The notes under the pieces were generated by a model, which had not been told where the DNA came from, did no database searches, and worked only from the letters and a program-made list of their open reading frames with translations. From an uncultured Clostridia bacterium (lineage in GTDB: Bacteria > Bacillota > Clostridia > Oscillospirales > Ruminococcaceae): a stretch of DNA of 64,000 nucleotides. This document shows, one piece after another, positions 43,454-51,769 of the stretch. The position numbers and the translations under genes are program-made. Position 1 is the stretch's first letter; each line of letters begins with the position of its first letter. The stretch lies in assembly GCA_944382845.1 (NCBI GenBank), contig CALWNN010000038.1, positions 1-64,000 of the forward strand, written 5' to 3'.

Positions 43454-46400
43454 TATTTATCACCGTCTTTCAACTCATTTTTCATAGCGTTTATTTTGGT
43501 TTCCAGAATACTGTCAAATCTTTCAGCGTCTGAGTTTAATATAAGACGCTTAGGTTTTTTGTTTTTTACTCCGCAGACAGAACTGTAATCGCAATAAGCG
43601 CAGGTTTTTTTGATAACAGTTTCGGTAGCGTCACAAAGAGGTTCGGCTGAAATTTTTCCACGAGCAAGATCTGTTGCCGTTTTAAGTATCATTCCTTTGG
43701 TATGCTCCATAATCGCTTTGAATTTTTCGTCTGAAATAACACTCGACTTTGATGACGGATAAAAGTTTTTATTTTCGTCGCTGTTCATTGCGTCTATAAT
43801 TTCCTTACTGTCAACAACAAATCCAAACCTTTTAAGCTTATCGACAATATAGCTGTGGCTGATTCCGGCAGTCACCTGAATATCTCCTGTTTCCAAAGCC
43901 TTATCCGCAGTCGCAGTAGATGAAAGATACACAGCAGGAGTATATACTATTCCGCCGGTGCATACATATTTTCCGGCAATTTGGGAGTTACCCCTTAAAA
44001 TTGCCATAAGATAAATTATCAGCTGTAAGTTAATGCCATGAAAAATACTTTTATAAAGATTTTTGACCTTTCCTGTTTTATAATCGACTATTTTAACATA
44101 TGACTTTCCGCTATCATCCTTATAAATATCGAGCCTGTCGATAGTTCCGCGGATATCAACTGAAATTTCACCGTTTTCAAGTCTGAGCATTGATTTCCCG
44201 TCATTATTTATAACAGAATATTCAAATGCCTCCGGCTTGAACGACGAGAGAGAAAGCTCTTCTTTTATATTTTCAACAACATAGACTGCATTTTCAATAA
44301 TTCTTTCATAAGAAGAGTAAAAGCGTTTTGTTTTACCAAAATCTCCTCCAAGCTCAGTTTCAAGGTAAATATCCGCAAGCTTGCGGACTTTGGCGCAGAT
44401 CTCATCATGAGTTAACGATTCAAAATCCGGATCATAGATTTTTTCTCCGTCTTTTTCGGTTGAAAGAATATTTTCAAGTACAAAATGCAGGAGATTTCCT
44501 CTGTTTATTCCGTTCATTTCATTTTTAATAGGAGCTTTTAAATTAAGTCCGTAATTGCAGAAATATCCGAATGGACATTGGTTATATTTCTGGATCGAGG
44601 ACGGAGAAAGCAATATTGAAAGCTTATCATCTGTTTTTCTGAAAAAGAGCTTTTCAGAGACGCTTTTTGATATTTCAAAAGGATTTTCAACAGATCTTTC
44701 AATGATATTTTTTGTTCTGTCATGTAAATCATCAACTGAAAGAAGAGCCTTCTTAAGAGTTTCCGACTGTGTCGTGTTGTCGTTGAGACATTCGGAAAGC
44801 TTTGAATACGCCGATCTTGGAGTCTGACAGAAAAAATCGTTTCCAAGTTCAGATGCATTTACAATAACTTCTTTGCCAAACATTTTTATAAGTTCAATCA
44901 CAACCGAGGACGGCAAAAGGCTTTTCCCTTTTATATCGGATATCGGATATGTAACATATAGTTTGTCAGATCCCTGGGTCAAAGCAAGATATGTAACAAG
45001 TCTTTCGTTTTGAACGCTTTTCAGGGCTGTGTCTGACATAGGTATTCCGTTGCTCTGAAGCTCACGCTTTTCCTTTTCGGAAAACAATCCGTTTTTTGAA
45101 GCCGCAGCAGGCATTTTGTCTGCGTTTACCCCTATTACAAACACAGCCTTTACAGCAGAAAGCCGTGAATGTTCAGCGCTTGCAACGGTCACGGTATTTA
45201 TTCTCTGAGGCGGATTTGAAACCTCCATCCCGGACATTATGAGTTCAAAAAGATCAGTGAATTCCTTTAGGGATAGGCGTTGTCCTTCAAGATTCTCTCT
45301 CATGGCTTTGAGTCCGTTAATAAACATCTGCCACACCTGTTTGAATTCCCTTACAAGTTCGATAGAAGCTGATTTTTCTGTAACATAGCTTTTTTCCTGC
45401 TCCATTGAAAGAGCCTTCTGAGCAATTGCGTTTGCACAGCTTGTTATATCAAATGAATTGAGAAGCCCAATAAAGTTGTCGATGATAACTTCAGCAGGCT
45501 GATCCTTTGACTGCTGTCGGAATCGCTTTATCGGTTCAACAATCTTTTCTCTCACACGATCAACGGTTGAAATATTAAGAAATTTTTTATCATGCGTCAT
45601 AAACGGACTTTCCCACATTTCTCCCTCAACGCCCCATGTATAGCAGTATTCCTCAACAGCGGCGATTTCAAAATCCTTAAAAGGAGAAAGAGGCGATTTT
45701 ATCATTCTTAATATCTTTTCAGTGTTAAATGTTCTTCCCTTTGCACAGTCGGCAACAGCCCTGATATAAATTGAAAGAACAGAACGTGAAGCAGGCTCTT
45801 TTGAATCTATAAACGTAGGTATTTCGTATCTTTCAAACGCCCCCTCTATAATCGGGATATAGTCGGAAAGCTGTCTTGAAATAACTGCGATATCACGGTA
45901 TTTGTACCCCTCTTTACGAACGAGTCTCTTTATCTCGGCAGCACAATATTCTATCTCGTCATACATATCCTGAGCCTTTACCACCACAACCCCCTCAGAA
46001 TTTGAAGCCGGATGATTTTCAATACAGAAAATATTTGCGTTTATATGTTCGAGGGCTTGTTTATTATAGTAATATTGTCTTGATTTTTTCCTTTCCCATT
46101 TTTTTGATAGAGTATTTGCAATATCTGTAAGTTCTGAAAAGGTTTTGACAGTTGCGTTGAACGGTGAGGAATAGGAGTGGGAATTATTTTCATCTGAAAG
46201 AGTAAGCGTTACAAACATATTGCCGCATTTCGCCATAAGAGCGGAAACAAGTTCGTACTCGTCAGCAGAGAAAGTATCGCATCTGTCAATAAAAATATCA
46301 TAGTTTACAAAAACGTTATTTCCCCTGATTATTGAAGCGGCTTCCCTTGTCAGGGAAAGTCCGTCGCACAGTCCTCTCGCGGCAAGAATTCTATCAAATC

Positions 46401-46884
46401 TGCCATAAATCTCGCCGATATCGTGTATTTTCCCCGACAGCACCCCATCAGATTCAAAAGATATCTTTTCGAGGGACTCGGGAGAAATGCCGTTTTTTCT
46501 CAACTCAGATACAACATTTATCATTTCCTTAGAAAAATACGGCTTTTCGATATTTTTTGTAAAATAAGATATACCTCCCTCGTGTTTTGCTCTTTTAAGA
46601 GCGTTATACATAGCTATCATCTTTGTATTTTCATCTGCCGACTCGCCGTTTTTCAGACCGAAATTCTTTATGATTTCCTTACACAATCTGTTTATTCCGA
46701 AAACGGTAATCGAGTTAAAAAGTTTCGCACCGAAAATACTGTAAAGAAGTTTATCATACTCGTACGAAAACTGGTCGGGAACTATTACAAGTATCTCTTT
46801 TCCGTTGTTTTTGGATTTTATCATTTCATCTCGGAGAATCCTGTCTTTTCTTGACATTGCTCCTCCCGTTATGATTGTAAGCAT
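43453..46884 (-). CDS. addB: AddB subunit of the helicase-nuclease AddAB
   Basis: The 1143-residue partner of AddA. It has an inactive-helicase-like N-terminal part (ILVIVPDQFSYEYDKLLYSIF), a C-terminal nuclease VKIVDYKTGKVKNL, and the iron-sulfur cysteines CPFGYFC (upstream) and CAYCDYSSVC (C-terminal). The Walker A site, GRSGSGKT in B. subtilis AddB, reads GGAMSRKD, so the final Gly and Ser/Thr are lost. The ATG at 46884 keeps the family N-terminus and has AAGGGTG before it. A second ATG, nine codons in, has its own GGGAGG and could give a shorter form lacking the site. It precedes addA in an operon with its own promoter. Confidence 0.93.
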   Translation of the reverse strand: MLTIITGGAMSRKDRILRDEMIKSKNNGKEILVIVPDQFSYEYDKLLYSIFGAKLFNSITVFGINRLCKEIIKNFGLKNGESADENTKMIAMYNALKRAKHEGGISYFTKNIEKPYFSKEMINVVSELRKNGISPESLEKISFESDGVLSGKIHDIGEIYGRFDRILAARGLCDGLSLTREAASIIRGNNVFVNYDIFIDRCDTFSADEYELVSALMAKCGNMFVTLTLSDENNSHSYSSPFNATVKTFSELTDIANTLSKKWERKKSRQYYYNKQALEHINANIFCIENHPASNSEGVVVVKAQDMYDEIEYCAAEIKRLVRKEGYKYRDIAVISRQLSDYIPIIEGAFERYEIPTFIDSKEPASRSVLSIYIRAVADCAKGRTFNTEKILRMIKSPLSPFKDFEIAAVEEYCYTWGVEGEMWESPFMTHDKKFLNISTVDRVREKIVEPIKRFRQQSKDQPAEVIIDNFIGLLNSFDITSCANAIAQKALSMEQEKSYVTEKSASIELVREFKQVWQMFINGLKAMRENLEGQRLSLKEFTDLFELIMSGMEVSNPPQRINTVTVASAEHSRLSAVKAVFVIGVNADKMPAAASKNGLFSEKEKRELQSNGIPMSDTALKSVQNERLVTYLALTQGSDKLYVTYPISDIKGKSLLPSSVVIELIKMFGKEVIVNASELGNDFFCQTPRSAYSKLSECLNDNTTQSETLKKALLSVDDLHDRTKNIIERSVENPFEISKSVSEKLFFRKTDDKLSILLSPSSIQKYNQCPFGYFCNYGLNLKAPIKNEMNGINRGNLLHFVLENILSTEKDGEKIYDPDFESLTHDEICAKVRKLADIYLETELGGDFGKTKRFYSSYERIIENAVYVVENIKEELSLSSFKPEAFEYSVINNDGKSMLRLENGEISVDIRGTIDRLDIYKDDSGKSYVKIVDYKTGKVKNLYKSIFHGINLQLIIYLMAILRGNSQIAGKYVCTGGIVYTPAVYLSSTATADKALETGDIQVTAGISHSYIVDKLKRFGFVVDSKEIIDAMNSDENKNFYPSSKSSVISDEKFKAIMEHTKGMILKTATDLARGKISAEPLCDATETVIKKTCAYCDYSSVCGVKNKKPKRLILNSDAERFDSILETKINAMKNELKDGDK

Positions 46885-46922
46885 TATTTCACCCTTTTCA
46901 CCGTAAATTCATCAGTAAAAAT

Positions 46923-46951
46923 ATTATAGCATATTATCTTTATTTTTGCAA
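46923..46951 (-). promoter_or_regulatory. Promoter of addBA
   Basis: TTGCAA (46946-46951), 17 bases, TATAAT (46923-46928) on the minus strand, about 40 bases before addB. Confidence 0.75.
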
Positions 46952-46964
46952 CACACCAAATTTT

Positions 46965-47210
46965 TTAATTGTCCTGAAAAATGGACAGTATAAAATCAAC
47001 GAACTTCAATCTGATTTTTACTTCATCCTTGTTTTCAACCACCCTTACTCTTCCCTCTTCTTCATCTTCCTCATTAAATTCAATTGCGGGAGTTGCCGTA
47101 AAGGAAGGAAAAAAAGTAAACTCCTCAAAAAGCCTGCTTTTTTCAGTCAGTGATGTGAAAATCACAAGCGTCATAAGTGCGGCCGTCAGTGAAGCGATAA
47201 GTTTTGTCAT
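46965..47210 (-). CDS. Small protein with N-terminal membrane or signal segment, unknown
   Basis: I do not recognise this 81-residue protein. It begins TKLIASLTAALMTLVIFTSL, a membrane or signal segment, followed by a phenylalanine-rich stretch, an acidic patch EEDEEEGRVRV, and a C-terminus VDFILSIFQDN. The strand assignment is supported by a perfect ribosome binding site GGAGGT ten bases before the ATG. That site is the 3' arm of a strong hairpin after metH, so its translation may be controlled. It could be exported or anchored. No family is offered. Confidence 0.6.
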   Translation of the reverse strand: MTKLIASLTAALMTLVIFTSLTEKSRLFEEFTFFPSFTATPAIEFNEEDEEEGRVRVVENKDEVKIRLKFVDFILSIFQDN

Positions 47211-47212
47211 AA

Positions 47213-47258
47213 AAAATACCTCCGTTTTCCATTATGTATGGATTATTGGAGGTATTTT
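47213..47258 (-). terminator. Terminator-like hairpin after metH that covers a ribosome binding site
   Basis: On the minus strand AAAATACCTCC pairs perfectly with GGAGGTATTTT across a 24-base loop, followed by TTT and the ATG of the small gene at 47210. The 3' arm contains the complete Shine-Dalgarno. The structure could end metH transcripts and also block translation of the next gene. Confidence 0.6.
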
Positions 47259-47275
47259 AAAATCTTATTCACTTT

Positions 47276-49642
47276 TTATCCCAGAACTTTTTTTGCGATG
47301 TCAACCGATTCCTTTGCGTCTTTTGCATAGAAGTCAGCGCCTATTTTCATTGCGTATTCAGGAGTAAGCACTGCTCCGCCAACCATTATCTTGCAGTCAA
47401 CATTGTTTTTTCTCAGAAGCTCTATAGTCTTTTCCATGCTATCAAGGGTAGTTGTCATAAGCGCTGAAAGTCCCACAAGATGAACATCGTTTTCGATTGC
47501 AGCGTCAACGACTTTCTGGTAGTCAACGTCACGTCCCAGATCTATTACCTGATATCCGTAGTTTTCAAGAAGCACCTTGACAATATTCTTTCCTATGTCG
47601 TGAATATCTCCTTTTACAGTTGCAAGGATTATCTTTCCCTTTGAAACCCGATTATCTCCGCTTTTTGCAAGTTTCTGCTTAATTACTTCAAAACAAGCCT
47701 GAGCCGCGCCTGCAGTTTGAATAAGCTGAGGAAGAAAAATCTCTCCTTTTTCAAATCTTGTACCGGCTATATCAAGGGCAGGAATTATCTCGTTATTGAC
47801 GACATCCATTGAATCCATGTTTTCAAGAAGAGCTTCAGTTATCCTTGTACATTCGGCTCTGAGACCTTTTTCTATAGCATGATCCAATGTCATATTTTCG
47901 TCTTTTACAATCTTTTTTGGCTGAGGAGCATTTGGTTCTCCGCCGTAAATTGAGATATATTCCTCTGAATTTTTATCTGCATTTGAAAGAAGTCTGAAAG
48001 CCCTTACCGCTCCTGACATAGCAGGTATATTAGGGTTTATAATAGGAAGGTCAAGTCCGTTTGCCAATGCAACAGAAAGGAAAGTACTGTTGATAAGTTC
48101 ACGGTTGGGAAGTCCGAAGCTTATATTTGAAACGCCCAATACGGTTTTAAGTCCAAGCTCATGTTTAACTCTGTAAAGTGCCTTTACTGTCTCCATAACG
48201 CCTTCCTGTTCTGCTGAAGCAGTAAGCGTTAAGCAGTCGATATACACATCCTCTTTTCTTATCCCTATTTTTAAAGCTGCGTCAAGGATACGTTTTGCTA
48301 TTTCAACTCTGTCCTCAGCCTTTTTAGGTATTCCATTTTCATCAAGTGTAAGTCCGACAACTGCCGCACCGTACTTTTTGACAAGGGGAAGAACAGCTTC
48401 AATTGATTTTTTCTCCCCGTTTACCGAATTTACAATAGGCTTTCCGTTATATATCCTCAGTGCGTTTTCAAGTACCTCCGGAACAGTTGAATCTATCTGC
48501 AAAGGAACATCGGTAACTCCCTGAATTGCCTTTATGGCAGTTATCATCATTTCCTTTTCATTGATATCGGGAAGTCCTACGTTTACGTCAAGAATCTCAG
48601 CCCCTGCCTCCGTCTGCTCGATAGCCTGTGACAAAATATAATCTATATCGTGATTTATAAGTGCGGCCTTGAAAACCTTTTTGCCTGTAGGATTAATTCT
48701 CTCGCCTATTATCCTCGGACTGTCGATAACTACGGTTGTGCTTGGAGTGCAGACGGCCGATGGAATCTCCGGACAGTTCTTTACATAACGTTCACTCTTG
48801 AGAATATTTACTGTTTCACGGATAAAGTCGGGAGTTGTTCCGCAGCAGCCTCCGAATATCTTAACGCCATACTTTACAAGATTTTTCATTTGTTCAGCAA
48901 ACTGTACGGGAGTTACGTTATAAAGATTTGTTTCCGGGTCTGGAAGTCCTGCGTTTGGTTTAACAACTATAGGAAGGGTCGTCCACTTTGAAAGTTCCTT
49001 CACAACAGGTTCAAGTTCCGCAGGTCCCAATGAGCAGTTAATTCCGATAGCATCAGCTCCAAGTCCCTCAAGAGTAAGCGCCATTGAAGAAACCTCACAG
49101 CCAATAAATGTACGCATATTCTGTTCAAAGGTCATTGTACATATAACAGGCTTATTGGAATTTTCCTTTGCGGCAAGAAGTCCCGCTTTAAGCTCGTAAA
49201 GGTCGGTCATAGTTTCAAAAACTATGACATCAGCGTCCTTGCCTGCTTTGACAGTTCTTGAAAAAATCTCATAAGCTTCTTCAAAGGAAAGGGATCCTGT
49301 AGGCTCAAGAAGCTGTCCGATAGGACCTATATCCAGCGCCACCAGGGTATCTGTTCCCCTTGCGGCTTCCTTAGCAACCTTTATTGCTTCCGAAACTATT
49401 TCTTCAACAGAATATTTTGATTCTTCAAGCTTATAGCTGTTTGCACCAAAAGTGTTTGCGTAAATCAGATCCGAGCCCGCTTCGATATACGACCTGTGTA
49501 TTTTCTTAAGAAGTTCGGGTCTTGTTATACTAAGTTCTTCGGGGATACCTCCAGCTTCAAGTCCGTTTGCCTGAAGCATTGTTCCCATTGCGCCGTCAAG
49601 TATTATAAATTCCTTATTTTCAAGCAGATTTTTAAGAACCAC
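47276..49642 (-). CDS. metH: Cobalamin-dependent methionine synthase, without reactivation domain
   Basis: MetH methylates homocysteine using methyltetrahydrofolate. The 788-residue protein has the homocysteine domain (ILDGAMGTMLQANGLE, GINCSLGP, and zinc cysteines in FGGCCGTTPDFI), the pterin domain (IIGERINPTGKK, EILDVNVGLPD), then the B12 cap and Rossmann domain with the cobalt-binding DIHDIGKNIVKVL. It ends after the B12 domain, so the SAM-dependent reactivation domain is missing; that domain is the separate gene just upstream. GTG at 49642 is chosen because GGGGAG lies six bases before it; it overlaps the reactivation gene by 11 bases. Confidence 0.94.
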   Translation of the reverse strand: MVLKNLLENKEFIILDGAMGTMLQANGLEAGGIPEELSITRPELLKKIHRSYIEAGSDLIYANTFGANSYKLEESKYSVEEIVSEAIKVAKEAARGTDTLVALDIGPIGQLLEPTGSLSFEEAYEIFSRTVKAGKDADVIVFETMTDLYELKAGLLAAKENSNKPVICTMTFEQNMRTFIGCEVSSMALTLEGLGADAIGINCSLGPAELEPVVKELSKWTTLPIVVKPNAGLPDPETNLYNVTPVQFAEQMKNLVKYGVKIFGGCCGTTPDFIRETVNILKSERYVKNCPEIPSAVCTPSTTVVIDSPRIIGERINPTGKKVFKAALINHDIDYILSQAIEQTEAGAEILDVNVGLPDINEKEMMITAIKAIQGVTDVPLQIDSTVPEVLENALRIYNGKPIVNSVNGEKKSIEAVLPLVKKYGAAVVGLTLDENGIPKKAEDRVEIAKRILDAALKIGIRKEDVYIDCLTLTASAEQEGVMETVKALYRVKHELGLKTVLGVSNISFGLPNRELINSTFLSVALANGLDLPIINPNIPAMSGAVRAFRLLSNADKNSEEYISIYGGEPNAPQPKKIVKDENMTLDHAIEKGLRAECTRITEALLENMDSMDVVNNEIIPALDIAGTRFEKGEIFLPQLIQTAGAAQACFEVIKQKLAKSGDNRVSKGKIILATVKGDIHDIGKNIVKVLLENYGYQVIDLGRDVDYQKVVDAAIENDVHLVGLSALMTTTLDSMEKTIELLRKNNVDCKIMVGGAVLTPEYAMKIGADFYAKDAKESVDIAKKVLG

Positions 49643-50309
49643 ATCTTTCTCCCCTTTTTCTGAATTCACATTTATCTTTCATATTACAGCTTTCACAGCC
49701 GAGTCTTTTCTTTTCAATTTTTTCCTTTGACAAACCAAAAACCGCAGTTACGGATTTTGTAGGAGTAAGCAGATAAGATTCGGTAACGTTAAGACCGATT
49801 CTCTTCTGAGCGTCAAGAACAGTTACAAACAGCTTCTGGCACTCTATTGGAAGATCACCGTATCCACAGGAAAATCTCCACGTTCCATATCCTTTTGTAT
49901 TTTTCATTATCTCTTCCTGAGCCATGTCGCAAACCTGTTCAATGGCGGCAGAAGCAAGGCTGTCCATAACAAAGGCCTTAGTCATATCTTTAAGCTGGGT
50001 TATTCTCAATAGCTTATCAACTCCGGCCGAGACCGTACAAGCCATAAAAACAGCTCTTTCACAGCCTTTGAGATGAGCCGTTATATCTTTTCCGGTCAAT
50101 TCAAGCGCACAGTCTTTGAAGGTTACTTTTTCTTTTTCCCGGTCAATTTTTTCTATATCAAAAATTTTATAGATATATTCAGGTACTATGACCTGCAAGA
50201 GTTCCCTTTCGCAAGCGTCAAGAAGGTTCAGTATATTGTCATCAGGCTTATTTTCACCGTAGCCGAGATATCTGATTGCTTCATCTTTTCGCAAATGTTC
50301 AAGCTTCAT
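49632..50309 (-). CDS. Stand-alone methionine synthase reactivation-domain protein
   Basis: The 225-residue protein matches the MetH activation domain: CERAVFMACTVSAGVDKLLR, then YGTWRFSCGYGDLPIECQ with the SAM-binding R-x4-GYGD, and SYLLTPTKSVTAVFGLS. It would reductively remethylate oxidised cobalamin on the neighbouring MetH. The tail adds a cysteine cluster, CESCNMKDKCEFRKRGERC, which looks like a metal or Fe-S site and may serve electron transfer. ATG at 50309 is chosen since AGGGGG lies seven bases upstream. It is first in the metH operon and overlaps metH. Confidence 0.88.
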   Translation of the reverse strand: MKLEHLRKDEAIRYLGYGENKPDDNILNLLDACERELLQVIVPEYIYKIFDIEKIDREKEKVTFKDCALELTGKDITAHLKGCERAVFMACTVSAGVDKLLRITQLKDMTKAFVMDSLASAAIEQVCDMAQEEIMKNTKGYGTWRFSCGYGDLPIECQKLFVTVLDAQKRIGLNVTESYLLTPTKSVTAVFGLSKEKIEKKRLGCESCNMKDKCEFRKRGERCGS

Positions 50310-50332
50310 TATATTCCCCCTGTCAGGATTTA

Positions 50333-50361
50333 ATATTATCATATTTTTTATTATTTTGCAA
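50333..50361 (-). promoter_or_regulatory. Promoter of the metH unit
   Basis: TTGCAA (50356-50361), 17 bases, TAATAT (50333-50338) on the minus strand, about 25 bases before the reactivation gene. No riboswitch fits between this promoter and the start. Confidence 0.6.
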
Positions 50362-50419
50362 TAACAAAAACAACCCCGTGACATCTTTTTTCAGTTGAAA
50401 CAGAAATTAAGGATTATTT

Positions 50420-50615
50420 CACAATTTTAAATCGTTGCAGATTTCTCTTCAGAGAGCAATAGTCGTTTTTATCAAAGAAAAAACAACTTGGGATTTCTAC
50501 CTGCCTACCCTCCAACGAAAGACTGTATGAACCTGCCTCCTATAAAAGACAGTCCCGACCACAGAGGCAGTCCTTGCCGAATATTCTGCAAGGGAACATC
50601 TGCTACTTGGTTATA
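50420..50615 (-). repeat. Dispersed repeat copy R4 (long form)
   Basis: Minus orientation, about 195 bases, filling most of the 301-base gap after the LysR gene. Left end TATAACCAAGTAGCAGATGT at the LysR stop; a middle module with TATAGGAGGCAGGTTCATAC, TCGTTGGAGGGTAGG and GTAGAAATCCCA, shared with R6; right end CAACGATTTAAAATTGTG, shared with R1 and R5. It lacks the CAATGAC palindrome of R3 and R6. Confidence 0.65.
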
Positions 50616-51549
50616 TAGACATCTCAACCTTTAATTCTTCAATTTGTTCTCTGAGTTTTTTTATAAACAGATTCTCATGCGAGTGAAAAGTTTTTCCATG
50701 CTTATATACAACAACGTCCTTAGTGATTTCATTTGCAATCGAACAAGGTCTCACAACCAGTCCATGACGCTGTAAAAATTCCCCCGGCACGGGAGATACC
50801 CACATATATGAGTTTTCAACGTTCTGCAAAATATCAAGCTGGCTTCCTCTGTCGTAGATATAAATTGTTTTAGCAGGAGGATCTATTTCTGTATCACGCC
50901 TTATATTTGAAACAGTCACGCCGTGCATATTGTAATCGCCGTGAATAATTTCAATATGATCTCTTAAAAACGGATAAGGAACATCTTCATACCGAGCAAG
51001 AGGATTTTTCTCTGACATCATTATCAGCATTTTAAATTCAAAAATAGTGTCGTAGTCAAGCTCCTTATCATTCATAAGAGATCTGAAATAATCTTCATAC
51101 ATCGCCTGGTATCTTATGACCGAAAAATCAGAGTCCCCCGAAGCTGTATCCGCAATAGCGGAATGAGCGTCAGCTTCACGGAAATATACCTTTATCCTTT
51201 CGCTTTCGGAAAGCTCGTTCATGTACTCTGTAAATGCAACTGAACAATATGTTGCCCGTGGAATTGTGACTTTAAACTGAATATGCTTATTGTCCGTAGC
51301 TTTGAATATAGTTTCAAACTCATCCATCTGTGAAAGCAGCTTCCTTGCATAAGTAATAAATTCCATGCCAATCCTTGTTGCTTTAACTCCCTTTGCTGTT
51401 CGGTTGAAAATAGTTATTCCCATTTCATTTTCTATTTCTTTTATCGCCTTACTTAAGTTAGGCTGACCCATAAAGAGATTTTGTGCGGCTTTTGTTATTG
51501 AGCCGGTATTATCTACCTCAACAATATACTTCAGATGTTGAAAATTCAT
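50611..51549 (-). CDS. LysR family transcriptional regulator
   Basis: A 312-residue regulator with the LysR winged helix at the N-terminus (MNFQHLKYIVEVDNTGSITKAAQNLFMGQPNLSKA in order; the helix-turn-helix is at about 17-38) and the EIENEMGITIFNRTAKG wing. The rest is an effector-binding domain of the periplasmic-binding type. It is transcribed away from the iron alcohol dehydrogenase gene, and LysR proteins often control their divergent neighbour, so that gene is the likely target. The TAA stop lies inside the left end of repeat copy R4. The effector is unknown. Confidence 0.92.
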   Translation of the reverse strand: MNFQHLKYIVEVDNTGSITKAAQNLFMGQPNLSKAIKEIENEMGITIFNRTAKGVKATRIGMEFITYARKLLSQMDEFETIFKATDNKHIQFKVTIPRATYCSVAFTEYMNELSESERIKVYFREADAHSAIADTASGDSDFSVIRYQAMYEDYFRSLMNDKELDYDTIFEFKMLIMMSEKNPLARYEDVPYPFLRDHIEIIHGDYNMHGVTVSNIRRDTEIDPPAKTIYIYDRGSQLDILQNVENSYMWVSPVPGEFLQRHGLVVRPCSIANEITKDVVVYKHGKTFHSHENLFIKKLREQIEELKVEMSI

Positions 51550-51669
51550 AAAAATCTCTCCTGTTTATAATTATTTTTGTACATATTATTTCGTATATAC
51601 CTTACATATATATTATACATTACCCAAAGACAAAATTCAATGATATAATTATAACTGTGATAAAAAATT

Positions 51670-51714
51670 AACAATTATCAGCAAGCTTTATACTAAAATT
51701 TTGTGATAATTGTT
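51670..51714. promoter_or_regulatory. Inverted repeat in the LysR/alcohol dehydrogenase intergenic region
   Basis: AACAATTATCA (51670-51680) and TGATAATTGTT (51704-51714) form a perfect 11-base inverted repeat separated by 23 bases. TATACT/TAAAAT -10-like sequence lies between the arms. It may be an operator for the LysR protein or another regulator of the dehydrogenase gene; the promoter itself cannot be fixed by eye. Confidence 0.45.
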
Positions 51715-51769
51715 GATTTAAGTTATAACAAACAACAAATAAATATTAAAATCATAGGAGGATGACATT

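Noticed and set aside
50310-50420. Possible cobalamin or SAM riboswitch before the metH unit
   Set aside because: The promoter lies within about 50 bases of the start, leaving no room, and the DNA further upstream is repeat R4.
51710-51745. Rex-type site TTGTT...AACAA before the alcohol dehydrogenase gene
   Set aside because: TTGTTGATTTAAGTTATAACAA has the wrong length and spacing for the known TTGTTAA-N4-TTAACAA form.
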